A DNA stretch of 64,000 bases. It comes from JAQVEM01 sp964595565. GTDB taxonomy: Bacteria; Actinomycetota; Humimicrobiia; Humimicrobiales; Humimicrobiaceae. Of the stretch, positions 9,076 through 17,487 are shown piece by piece; the stretch's first letter is position 1; the number at the start of each line of letters is the position of its first letter. Both the position numbers and the translations under genes were made by a program. The stretch covers positions 18,166-82,165 of the forward strand of contig CAZQQX010000004.1 in NCBI GenBank assembly GCA_964595565.1. The letters are read 5' to 3'. The notes beneath the pieces are model-generated. The model searched no databases. It was not told the origin of the DNA and saw only the letters and a program-made list of their open reading frames with translations.

Positions 9076-9837
9076 TTACTCCTTTGCAGCCCATAAAAAC
9101 CCTCTTTTTGTAATAGTCAGAGAAGGCTCTGACAATGTTCTCTTCTCATCATGCCCCAGGGAATTATAGAATACACGACCATTACCCCAGTACTTTATCC
9201 ATACAATAGGTATCTCCACAGGACCGTTGTCTGCATGGGGTCCGTTAAGCGCAGCAGCTTCAGTAAAGTTCCAGTTTCCAAAACCAAAATCAGGATTCAT
9301 TTCCGCTTTTCCTTCAGACTTAAAAGTGCCCTGAACGGGAGGAACCATAGTTGTAGCCAGCACTTTAACTGCAGGGTCTACCTGAACATAATACTGCTCA
9401 TCATAAACTTTGAAATCATCTATTCCCGACATTATCGGATTGCTTTTATCCTTTATTTTAACTTCAAATTCAATCCCATTGCCATCAATACCTGCAGCAC
9501 CAACATGAGCCACCAGTTGACCGCCGGCCATGAATTGCCAGTCAGGACTACTCCTGAAACCATCGCATAAACCTGCGTGACAGCCAGCAATACCAACACC
9601 ACCGGCAACCGCACCCAATACTGAGTCCAGCTGTTCAACAGTTAATTCTCCCATCGTCCAGTGTGGGACAATAAGATTTAAACTTTCCAATTTCTCTCTG
9701 TCTCCATAAACCTCCAGAGCATCAGACAGTTCTACATCAAAATCACTGTCTTCAAGTATTTTTTTAAAAACATATGCAACCTTTTCTGGTTCATGACCAT
9801 CCCAGCCACCATACACAACCAAAGCTTTCCTTTTCAT
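9076..9837 (-). CDS. ThuA-like domain protein
   Basis: The 253-residue protein of the ThuA (trehalose utilisation) class-I-glutamine-amidotransferase-like fold starts MKRKALVVYGGWDGHEPEK and contains the pocket-like GIAGCHAGLCDGFRSSPDWQFMAGGQ and VHAGxx-equivalent AHVGAAG segments and a C-terminal GRVFYNSLGHDEKR. In rhizobial thu operons ThuA works with the dehydrogenase ThuB in disaccharide catabolism through 3-keto sugars; its own reaction is unsettled. Here it sits between two Gfo/Idh/MocA dehydrogenases, which supports the same kind of pathway. The ATG follows AGGGGAGATATAA. A 238-base AT-rich gap follows it. Confidence 0.85.
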   Translation of the reverse strand: MKRKALVVYGGWDGHEPEKVAYVFKKILEDSDFDVELSDALEVYGDREKLESLNLIVPHWTMGELTVEQLDSVLGAVAGGVGIAGCHAGLCDGFRSSPDWQFMAGGQLVAHVGAAGIDGNGIEFEVKIKDKSNPIMSGIDDFKVYDEQYYVQVDPAVKVLATTMVPPVQGTFKSEGKAEMNPDFGFGNWNFTEAAALNGPHADNGPVEIPIVWIKYWGNGRVFYNSLGHDEKRTLSEPSLTITKRGFLWAAKE

Positions 9838-9950
9838 TTATATCTCCCCTCTTTTATAAAATCCTAATTATCCATATCTCAGTAATTTGAATTATACGGT
9901 CAAAATTTATACAACTTATTATCTCATCTACGCCGGCATAATCCCTGCTG

Positions 9951-11117
9951 CTACTTATCCAGTACAAATTCCGGAAGACCCATCTTTAAAGGCTCGGGTC
10001 TTTCACAGGTGCTTTCCATTTCACAGTATTTACCCTGCTCCGATGATTTAAAGAAACCAAACATTGTTTCCAGAACATGATAGGCCATTTCCCCGCTTGC
10101 CCTGTTTTTTCTTCCTGACTGAATTGCATATATCATATCAGCGAGCCCAACACCACGGCTGTTCTCATTATAATCATACAGCAGAGGTATACCTTCCAGC
10201 GGGCTCATTTGCTCTTTCCTGGGTAAATTGCTTGGATATTCCAGCCAGTCTGACTCTTTCCCTCTTCTTATTCGTACACTTCCACCAAATATATTGGGAC
10301 CTCCATATGGGTCGTCGTCATTCATATACAATGTTCCTTCTTTTCCGTATATTTCTATTCTCGGTAAAGTAGGATCCCAGACATCAAAACTCATCATAAT
10401 ACTCGCAGTAACATTATTTTTAAACTCCATTACCCCTGTAATATGTGTATCAATATCAACATCAATCTTCTGGCCATATTTGGGCTGGCTGGTTATAGTT
10501 CTTTTATCAAAATACTTTTTTGTATTGCCAAGAACTCTGTTCACTGGACCGAGCAGAGAGATAAGCGCTGTCATGTAATAAACCCCCATATCCAGCATAG
10601 GGCCTGCACCTTCCTTATAAAAAAATCCAGGATCCGGATGCCATACTTCATGACCATGGAAAGCACAAAATGCAACTGCAGAAATGGGCTCACCAATCCA
10701 TCCATCGTCTATGAGCTTTCTTGCCGTCTGCAACCTGCCGCCCAAAAAAGTATCCGGAGCAGAACCAATAAACAAATTCTTGCTTTTAGCAAGACTTATC
10801 ATTTCCTTCCCATCTTTAAGGTCAATAGCAAGGGGTTTTTCAGTATATGTATGTTTCCCTGCTTTCAATGCAGAAAGACATACCCCTGCATGTGCCTGGG
10901 GATTGGTTAGATTTAAAACCACATCTATACCCGGGTCTTTCATTATCTCCTCTACACTGCATGCCTTAGCACCATATTTTTTGTATTTTTCTTCAGCCCG
11001 TTCTTTAACTTTGTCCGCACAGGCCACAATCTCCATAACGTCCCATTTTTTTGAATTCTGTAAATACACATCAGAAATATTTCCACACCCAACAAGTCCA
11101 ACTTTTAATTTACTCAT
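9951..11117 (-). CDS. Gfo/Idh/MocA family NAD(P)-dependent sugar dehydrogenase
   Basis: The 388-residue product has a Rossmann N-terminus (LKVGLVGCGNISDVYLQN), the TEKPLAIDLK motif, and the C-terminal domain with GPMLDMGVYYMTAL, where the Asp and following residues normally bind substrate. It is distinct from the dehydrogenase at 7609-8787. I start it at the ATG at 11117, after GAAAGGAAATATT; a longer frame to 11135 begins upstream of that site. It is the first catabolic gene after the binding protein, separated from it by a strong hairpin, and is probably the first oxidative step on the imported sugar or glycoside. Confidence 0.88.
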   Translation of the reverse strand: MSKLKVGLVGCGNISDVYLQNSKKWDVMEIVACADKVKERAEEKYKKYGAKACSVEEIMKDPGIDVVLNLTNPQAHAGVCLSALKAGKHTYTEKPLAIDLKDGKEMISLAKSKNLFIGSAPDTFLGGRLQTARKLIDDGWIGEPISAVAFCAFHGHEVWHPDPGFFYKEGAGPMLDMGVYYMTALISLLGPVNRVLGNTKKYFDKRTITSQPKYGQKIDVDIDTHITGVMEFKNNVTASIMMSFDVWDPTLPRIEIYGKEGTLYMNDDDPYGGPNIFGGSVRIRRGKESDWLEYPSNLPRKEQMSPLEGIPLLYDYNENSRGVGLADMIYAIQSGRKNRASGEMAYHVLETMFGFFKSSEQGKYCEMESTCERPEPLKMGLPEFVLDK

Positions 11118-11322
11118 AATATTTCCTTTCTTCAACTAAAAATAACAACTCGCCTTAATTTACCAATCAATGACATCTTTGCTTTAATTATTTCATTCAT
11201 TCTAAATGACTTATTTTAATAGATACAGTTTAAATATTTAAAACCATTTAAATCGCTAATATACAAATGACTTTTTAAAAAATTTCTATTATAATAAAAT
11301 CATTTTCCAACTCTCAACGGTA

Positions 11323-11353
11323 GAAGAGGGGTATTTATTAAATACCCCTCTTC
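11323..11353 (-). terminator. Strong hairpin just after the binding-protein gene
   Basis: Perfect 15-base arms at 11323-11337 and 11339-11353 (GAAGAGGGGTATTTA and its complement) lie 13 bases beyond the binding-protein stop codon. The outer part is GC-rich. No U-run follows on the minus strand, so it may mainly protect the upstream importer mRNA from 3' decay or act as a partial terminator before the catabolic genes. Confidence 0.75.
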
Positions 11354-11366
11354 AGTCCTGGTGCAA

Positions 11367-12413
11367 CTAAAAACCAGGCAGGTATGCTTCATAGGATCCG
11401 GATTCATAATCAACAACCGGTGTTTCCATAAAATTCCAGTAAGGATCCCACTGCTTTCCAGCTTCCCATCCTTCATCAACAACCTTTATAACATATGGCG
11501 CCAGCTGGTCAGTTTCATCTATAGGTGATTGGATAATCAAATGTGTTATCCAGCCACCAGAGATTGATTCCATTCCTGCTTTACTTCCACCCAGTGAAAC
11601 TGAGGGAATATCTCCAGGAGAATAACTTGCTTCCTCCAGTGCAATTCCTACGCCTGCACCCATGTCATCGCTGTGTGACCATACCAGATCAATATCATCA
11701 CCATATCTGGTAATGAAGTCAGACATTACTCTTACAGCTTCATCTTTTACCCAGTCTGCAGGCTGTGCTGCAAGTACTTCTATCCCGTCATTCAGGACTT
11801 CCTTAAAGCCTTCTGTCCTTCCTATTGATGCATCCTGGCCGGTGGCTCCTTCTACTATAACTACGTTTCCCGAGTCACCGAGTATATCGTTTGCCACTCC
11901 ACCTGCAACCTTGCCTTCTTCAACATTATTGGGGCCAAAGTATAAAGCTGTATATGGTACCGATTCTTCTACGGGTGCGCCGTTACCCATTATTACAACT
12001 ACTCCTGCGTCGTATGCTTTTTTGATTCCTGTAGCAATAGCCTGTGAATCTACAGGAAATAGAACTATAGCATCAGGACCCATTGCAATTGCGTCATCCA
12101 TCTGGCTTGACTGAAGCTGTGCATCAAATTCTCCATCAAACGAAAACATCTCTATTCCAGTCTCATTTAGCCTTTCTTCTAAATTTGCCTGATATAGAGG
12201 TGGATATGGAGACTGCATCCCAATATTTAGCAATACAACAGTCTTTTCCCCTTCTTCAGCAGGAGCTTCCTCTTCAGCTTCTTCTGCAGCTTCCTCTGCT
12301 GGTTTTTCTTCTGCAGCTTCCTCTGCTGCACTTTCACATCCAGAAAATATAAATACTGATACCATTGAAATTACTACTAATATCACTATCGGTAACAATG
12401 ATAATCTTTTCAT
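11367..12413 (-). CDS. Sugar ABC transporter substrate-binding lipoprotein
   Basis: The 348-residue product has a lipoprotein signal ending in FSGC (Cys about 26), an acidic Glu/Ala/Pro linker (about residues 27-55), then a type I periplasmic-binding domain: VVLLNIGMQSPYPPLYQANL, MDDAIAMGPDAIVLFPVDSQA in lobe 1, and DLVWSHSDDMGAGVGIALEE in lobe 2. It captures the sugar for the ATPase and permeases encoded just upstream at 12620-15986. AAAGGAGGGAAATATAA precedes the ATG. The linker is encoded by GCTTCTTCT-like repeats (about 12255-12335), as in the other binding protein of this window, but the two proteins differ in sequence. Confidence 0.92.
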   Translation of the reverse strand: MKRLSLLPIVILVVISMVSVFIFSGCESAAEEAAEEKPAEEAAEEAEEEAPAEEGEKTVVLLNIGMQSPYPPLYQANLEERLNETGIEMFSFDGEFDAQLQSSQMDDAIAMGPDAIVLFPVDSQAIATGIKKAYDAGVVVIMGNGAPVEESVPYTALYFGPNNVEEGKVAGGVANDILGDSGNVVIVEGATGQDASIGRTEGFKEVLNDGIEVLAAQPADWVKDEAVRVMSDFITRYGDDIDLVWSHSDDMGAGVGIALEEASYSPGDIPSVSLGGSKAGMESISGGWITHLIIQSPIDETDQLAPYVIKVVDEGWEAGKQWDPYWNFMETPVVDYESGSYEAYLPGF

Positions 12414-12619
12414 TTATATTTCCCTCCTTTCTTGTTTTTTAATAATATAAGAGATTTCTCTGGAAGATAGGCTCCCCCAAATAAATCTAAAAATTTTGTT
12501 ATAATCACCTCCTCTAACAAAAAGACCTAAAGTTGACAATAATATTTATTAATTAATTCTTTCATCTTTTATTAAAACTCATACAAATACTGCCATATAT
12601 TATTTTTAACCTGAATAAG

Positions 12620-13564
12620 CTATAAATACTTCTTTTTTTGTATATTTATAGAATCAATTACAATTATTAAAATAAGAAGCAGCCCTCTTATCATTTCCTG
12701 GATAAATGATGATATTTTCAGAATAACCATTGCATTATTAATAATGCCTAAAAGCAGGATACCCTGGAATGCTTTAAAAATGCTGCCTTCGCCGCCTTCC
12801 ATGCTTATTCCACCGAGTAAAACAGCAGTAATAACAAAAACAACGGTGCTATTGCCAATTCTACCCGAGGCAACATTTAACTTACCTGCCAGCATTACAC
12901 CTGCCACTCCTCCAAGAAAACCCGTTATCACAAAGCAAAATATACGTACTGCATCCACTTTAATACCAAAAAACCTGCTTGCAGTTGCATTGCCTCCAAT
13001 AGCGAAAATGTGTCTTCCGAGGATTGTCCTCTGTAAAATAATCTCAAATATAATCAGCAAAACTGTAAAAACAATTACCGGCATTGGTATGTGATATATT
13101 TCCGTCTGGGAAATCGATACAAAATTTTCATTGGTTCCCTTTATGGTATGCTCCCTGGTTAGCAAATAAACTATTCCGCTAATAAAAACCATGGTGCCCA
13201 GGGTAACGGCAATGGAAGGTAATTTAAGTTTCGTGGTTATCAGACCATTAATTAATCCAACTAAAGCTCCACCGGATATACCTGCAATTATTGCAGTAAA
13301 AATTCCGTAAGGCTGGAATATTATTGAGAGTGCGGCTCCAAATGCCATAACAGAACCAACTGACAGGTCTATTTCACCAATAATAATTAACAGGGCCATT
13401 CCTATTACTATCATCCCTTCAAATGATATAGTCTGGAAAATATTTACAATATTGGTAAAAGTCAGGAAATAGTCCGAATTAAATGCCAGAAATATCCCTA
13501 TTACCAGTATGATTAATAATATTTTTTGTTCATTTAAAAAATTTTTAATTTTCTCAAACTTCAA
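12620..13564 (-). CDS. Sugar ABC transporter permease (RbsC type), second of two
   Basis: This hydrophobic protein of 314 residues belongs to the BPD_transp_2 family: about 8-10 membrane segments, IGEIDLSVGSVMAFGAALSI (family signature), AVTLGTMVFISGIVYLLT and the coupling-like HIFAIGGNATASRFFGI. I favour the TTG at 13564, 2 bases after AGGAGAAG, which overlaps the end of the previous permease by 11 bases and implies translational coupling; the longer TTG start at 13591 has no such site. With its neighbour it forms a heterodimeric membrane channel for one sugar importer. Confidence 0.9.
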   Translation of the reverse strand: MKFEKIKNFLNEQKILLIILVIGIFLAFNSDYFLTFTNIVNIFQTISFEGMIVIGMALLIIIGEIDLSVGSVMAFGAALSIIFQPYGIFTAIIAGISGGALVGLINGLITTKLKLPSIAVTLGTMVFISGIVYLLTREHTIKGTNENFVSISQTEIYHIPMPVIVFTVLLIIFEIILQRTILGRHIFAIGGNATASRFFGIKVDAVRIFCFVITGFLGGVAGVMLAGKLNVASGRIGNSTVVFVITAVLLGGISMEGGEGSIFKAFQGILLLGIINNAMVILKISSFIQEMIRGLLLILIIVIDSINIQKKKYL

Positions 13565-14504
13565 CTCTTCTCCTAACCCTGATATCAACAATTATGGCAA
13601 CAATTATTAGAATACCTTTTACTATATTCTGGAAAGAGTACATCACATTGTATAAGGTCAGAATATTAATAATTATCGCCAGCAACAAAACCCCGATAAT
13701 GGTCTTAAATATACTGCCTTTCCCACCGGCGAGGCTCGTCCCGCCTATAACGACAGCTGTTATGGCATCAAACTCATAACCGGCACCTGCTACAGGACTC
13801 GCGGTTGTCATCCTGGAGCTATAAATTAAAGCCGCTATGGCAACTGAAACACTGGATATAATAAATGCCATGGTTCTCATCCAATTAGTTCTTATTCCGG
13901 CAATTTCTGCTGCAGTATCATTTGTGCCGACGTACTTTATTTTTCTTCCAAAAGTCGTTTTACTCAGTATTATTTGATATACAATAGCCACTATAAATAA
14001 TATATATACGTGTACCGGTATTCCAAATAACTTATCCCTGCCAATAAAACCATACCAGGTACCTGTAACCCCTGATATTATGGCTCCATTTGTAATTAGC
14101 TGGGCTATTCCCGAAAATAACGAGAGTGAGCCCAGGGTCACTATAATAGAATTAACCTTAAACTTTGTAACAATGAAACCATTAAAAAAGCCTATAAACA
14201 CTGCTATCACCAGTGGCATAATAACTCCCAAAAAGTTATTTCTCAGCTGGAAAGTGATGGATACAAGATTCAGTAAAGAAAAAACAGAACCAACGGACAA
14301 ATCAAGACACCCGCTAATTACTACCATGGTCATTCCACAACTTATGACCCCGATTACCGTAACCTGCTTTAATAAATTTAAAAAATTGCCTGTGGTACGG
14401 AAGCTGGGTGTTGTTATGGAAAAAACAGTAACCAGCAAGATCAATATTATCAATTGTGACTGATCTCTTAATACACTTACTAATTTATTTTCTTTCTCTT
14501 CCAT
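13554..14504 (-). CDS. Sugar ABC transporter permease (RbsC type), first of two
   Basis: The 316-residue membrane protein carries the RbsC/XylH family marks ISGCLDLSVGSVFSLLNLVS, IIVTLGSLSLFSGIAQL and KYVGTNDTAAEIAGIRTN, and AVVIGGTSLAGGKGSIFKTI near the C-terminus. Its start codon abuts the stop of the ATPase gene, and its stop overlaps the next permease, so the three genes are translated as a unit. Two non-identical permeases with one double-domain ATPase match the heteromeric version of this importer family. Confidence 0.92.
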   Translation of the reverse strand: MEEKENKLVSVLRDQSQLIILILLVTVFSITTPSFRTTGNFLNLLKQVTVIGVISCGMTMVVISGCLDLSVGSVFSLLNLVSITFQLRNNFLGVIMPLVIAVFIGFFNGFIVTKFKVNSIIVTLGSLSLFSGIAQLITNGAIISGVTGTWYGFIGRDKLFGIPVHVYILFIVAIVYQIILSKTTFGRKIKYVGTNDTAAEIAGIRTNWMRTMAFIISSVSVAIAALIYSSRMTTASPVAGAGYEFDAITAVVIGGTSLAGGKGSIFKTIIGVLLLAIIINILTLYNVMYSFQNIVKGILIIVAIIVDIRVRRRVEV

Positions 14505-15986
14505 CTATGCCCTTGTTACCGCCCTGACTATGTTTTTTGTTGTAACATCATCCCCCAGAAACTTTGCCCGCGTTTCGCCTTTCGACAGTACAATTACATT
14601 ATTTGCTATAGCAGCTATCTCGGGAATTTCTGAAGATAGAATAAGTATGGAAACGCCACTGGATGCGAGCGCTTTAATTATGTTGTAAATTTCTTCTTTG
14701 CTCCCCACGTCTATACCCCTTGTGGGGTCATTTAGAATCATTAATTTTGGCTTGACTGTCAGCATGCGGGAAAAAATAAGTTTTTGCTGATTGCCACCAC
14801 TGAGATCTACAGCTAATGTTGAAATTGAAGGCGTCTTTATAGATAATTTCTTAATGTATGTACTGGCAAGCTCTGTCTCCCTTTTACTATTTAAAAAGAA
14901 CTTATCTTCAATGTTGAACAGCCATAACGGAGATATATTATGGCATACACTCATATCCAAAAAGAGCGACTGTAATTTTCTTTCTTCCGGAAGATAAATA
15001 ATTCCATATTTTATAGCATCGGCAGGATGTTTTATAAATACTCTTTTCCCCATGAAGTAAATTTCTTTTGATTGTGCGGGCCACAGCCCGACAATACTTT
15101 TTACCAGCTCATCCTTTCCAGAACCCATTAATCCTGCAATACCGAGAATTTCTCCCTTATGCAATTTCATGCTGAAGTCAAAAATCTTATTTCTTATTGA
15201 TAGTTTTTTAATTTCAAAAATTACTTCTTTATTTTCATAAACATTCTTCCCGGTAGATTTTAATTCACGCCCTATCATCAGGGAAACGATTTTATTGGTA
15301 TCAAATTCATTCTTTTCTATTACCCCCTGGTTTTTCCCATCACGAAAGACACTGACTCTATCGGCAATACCTACAACTTCATCAAGCCTGTGTGAAATGT
15401 AAATAACACTGACCCTTTTCTTTTTGAGTTCCTTTATTATTAAAAATAATTTTTCCACCTCTTTTTCGGTAAGGGAAGATGTCGGTTCATCCATAATTAT
15501 AATCCGGGCATTTTTAGTGGTTACTGATTTAATTATTTCTATAAACTGCTGCTCGGCTGTAGTAAGCGTGGACAGTCTTCTTCTCGGGTCTATGTTAATA
15601 TCAAATTCTTTGAGTATTTTTTTTGTCTCACTTATAAGCTTTCTGAAATTTACAAAAACAGACCTCCTGGCTCTTGGTAATTTTCCCAGAAAAATATTTT
15701 CGGCAACACTGAGCTTCTGGATATTTTCTAATTCCTGGTATATCATGCTTATGCCAAGAGCTCTTGAGGCCTCAACGCTGCCAATTTCTCTCTCCCTCCC
15801 ATCAATAATTATAGTACCTGAATCCTTTACATAGGCACCTGAAATAATTTTCATAAGAGTGGATTTACCGGCACCGTTTTCACCAACTATTGCGTGAATT
15901 TCCCCTTTCTTAAGGTTAAAATCAACACCATCCAGAGCAACCGTTCCCGGAAAAGTTTTTACAACATTTTTTATTTCTAGTAACAA
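14505..15986 (-). CDS. Sugar ABC transporter ATP-binding protein (RbsA/XylG type)
   Basis: The 493-residue tandem ATPase has a complete first domain: Walker A GENGAGKST near residue 37, signature LSTLTTAEQQFIEI (degenerate LSGGQ), Walker B IIIMDEPTSSL, then HRLDE. The second domain has a modified Walker A (GLMGSGKDEL), a proper LSGGNQQKLIFSRM and MILNDPTRGID. This asymmetry is usual for the CUT2 family. The start is a TTG at 15986 with AAGGA 7 bases upstream. It is the first transport gene after the ROK repressor, 47 bases away. Confidence 0.94.
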   Translation of the reverse strand: MLLEIKNVVKTFPGTVALDGVDFNLKKGEIHAIVGENGAGKSTLMKIISGAYVKDSGTIIIDGREREIGSVEASRALGISMIYQELENIQKLSVAENIFLGKLPRARRSVFVNFRKLISETKKILKEFDINIDPRRRLSTLTTAEQQFIEIIKSVTTKNARIIIMDEPTSSLTEKEVEKLFLIIKELKKKRVSVIYISHRLDEVVGIADRVSVFRDGKNQGVIEKNEFDTNKIVSLMIGRELKSTGKNVYENKEVIFEIKKLSIRNKIFDFSMKLHKGEILGIAGLMGSGKDELVKSIVGLWPAQSKEIYFMGKRVFIKHPADAIKYGIIYLPEERKLQSLFLDMSVCHNISPLWLFNIEDKFFLNSKRETELASTYIKKLSIKTPSISTLAVDLSGGNQQKLIFSRMLTVKPKLMILNDPTRGIDVGSKEEIYNIIKALASSGVSILILSSEIPEIAAIANNVIVLSKGETRAKFLGDDVTTKNIVRAVTRA

Positions 15987-16033
15987 TTACATATCCTTTT
16001 TTTATGCAATAAACATTTTGTTAAAAAAAAATC

Positions 16034-17242
16034 TTATAGCAATTTATCTAAAATCATTCCTGTTGCACCAATCAGACCTGCTATTTTTCCCAGTTGCGAG
16101 TATTTAATATTAATATTCTTTTTAACTGAGGGCAGGATATTTTTTTCAGCTATCTCCTTTACTTTCTCTATTAAATAATCCCCTCCGGCTGTATATTCCC
16201 CGCTGATAATTATTAACTCGGGGTCTATAACTGCTACGATTATTGATATTGCAATACCCAGCCAGTACGATACCTCATCAACAATTTTTTTTGCCAGGCC
16301 ATCATTTTTGTAGAAACACTCAAATAATATTTTAGATTCAACTTTAAAATTACTTTCCTTAAATTTTTTAACCAGAACTGAATCTTTGTATCTGGCCACA
16401 TCCATATTTTCTCTTATCAGTTCATTAATCCTTACAGTGTTTACAAGTGCATTCAGACAGCCATTATTACCACACACACAAACCGGTCCATCTTCACTTA
16501 ATTTCATATGACCGAATTCACCTGCAAAAAGATGCTCGCCTGTTACGCATTTATTATTAATTGAAAATCCCCCGCCTATTCCATACCCGGTTAGAATCAC
16601 AGCAAAATCACTAAAATTTTTTGCAATACCAAACATCTTCTCTCCGTAACAGCGTACCCTGTTCTCGTTACATACCAGAACACTGATTCCAATTTTATTC
16701 TCTATAATTTCTGCGATTTTTATATCCTTCCAGTGAGGCATATACGGAAGTAGACGGATAATACCGTTTTTCTCGTCAACAATTCCCGGGACACCTATCC
16801 CGATACCCAGCAACATGCTTCTATCTATTCCGGCTTCATTAACCATTTCTTCAAACATTTCTATCATTTCAGAAATTATTTCTTCGTGGCTGGCCTTAAG
16901 ATTACTCTTTATACTCTTTTCTGCCATGATGTGGGTATTATAATTAGTAAGTATTGCCTTAATTTTTTTTGGACCCATCATTGAACCAATGATATAGCCT
17001 GCATTATCATTAAACTTCAGCTGAACCGGCCTTTTCCCGCCTTCTTCCGTTGATTCTCTCAGCCCATCTTCCACTACAAGTTTACGGCAAATTAATTCTT
17101 TCACTATTTTATTGATTGTTTGTTGGGAGATGTTAATTTTCTTCGCAATATCTGATTTTGTAATCTGAGGGCTTTCCCTTATGATATTTAAAACAGATGC
17201 TGTATTTATCTTTCTGATATGTTTGGGTTTTCTAAGCTTCAT
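16034..17242 (-). CDS. ROK-family transcriptional repressor (XylR/NagC type)
   Basis: The 402-residue protein has an N-terminal winged helix (about residues 15-70; recognition region SDIAKKINISQQTINKIVKE) and a C-terminal ROK sugar-sensing domain with GIGIGVPGIVDEKNG, FAGEFGHMKL and the zinc-binding CVCGNNGCLNAL. Such proteins release DNA on binding a sugar or sugar phosphate. It heads the operon for the importer and xylA/xylB, so a xylose-related inducer is likely. Inverted AAGTTTA half-sites overlap and precede its promoter (17255-17395), consistent with autoregulation. The Shine-Dalgarno is weak and the leader short (about 27 bases). Confidence 0.92.
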   Translation of the reverse strand: MKLRKPKHIRKINTASVLNIIRESPQITKSDIAKKINISQQTINKIVKELICRKLVVEDGLRESTEEGGKRPVQLKFNDNAGYIIGSMMGPKKIKAILTNYNTHIMAEKSIKSNLKASHEEIISEMIEMFEEMVNEAGIDRSMLLGIGIGVPGIVDEKNGIIRLLPYMPHWKDIKIAEIIENKIGISVLVCNENRVRCYGEKMFGIAKNFSDFAVILTGYGIGGGFSINNKCVTGEHLFAGEFGHMKLSEDGPVCVCGNNGCLNALVNTVRINELIRENMDVARYKDSVLVKKFKESNFKVESKILFECFYKNDGLAKKIVDEVSYWLGIAISIIVAVIDPELIIISGEYTAGGDYLIEKVKEIAEKNILPSVKKNINIKYSQLGKIAGLIGATGMILDKLL

Positions 17243-17254
17243 TAAAATTTAATA

Positions 17255-17304
17255 AAGTTTATAAATAACGTTTATATACTATATAATTAAACTTGATCTG
17301 TCAA
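17255..17304 (-). promoter_or_regulatory. Promoter of the sugar operon with overlapping operator half-sites
   Basis: On the minus strand TTGACA (17304-17299), a 17-base spacer and TAGTAT (17281-17276) form a good sigma-A-type promoter with the expected transcript start about 27 bases before the repressor ATG. An AAGTTTA half-site (17293-17287) lies in the spacer, and the inverted TAAACTT (plus-strand AAGTTTA at 17255-17261) lies just downstream of the start. The pair brackets the -10, as expected for an operator. Confidence 0.7.
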
Positions 17305-17353
17305 CTATTTTTTTATTTAAAACCACTGCCAGCTAACTAAATCAAATATTTCT

Positions 17354-17395
17354 AAATTAAGTTTATATATAAATCAAAATCGATAAACTTAATTT
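17354..17395. promoter_or_regulatory. Perfect inverted repeat, probable ROK operator
   Basis: Arms AAATTAAGTTTAT (17354-17366) and its exact complement (17383-17395) are separated by 16 bases, about 50-90 bases upstream of the repressor promoter's -35. The AAGTTTAT core repeats the half-sites at the promoter and resembles the AGTTTGT half-site known for Bacillus XylR. Two operators 5-10 helical turns apart could support looping. Confidence 0.65.
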
Positions 17396-17487
17396 TTCAA
17401 TATACCTTATAATGAAATTCGAAGTCAGGTTTTGCAGTTATTTAGATTAGAAGGAGGTGTTACAGATTAACATAAATTACTTTCCGG

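Noticed and set aside
17449..17480. Strong plus-strand AGAAGGAGGTG that could start a small gene
   Set aside because: The frame after the overlapping GTG is only about 23 codons and antisense to the malic enzyme 3' end; no protein-like sequence.
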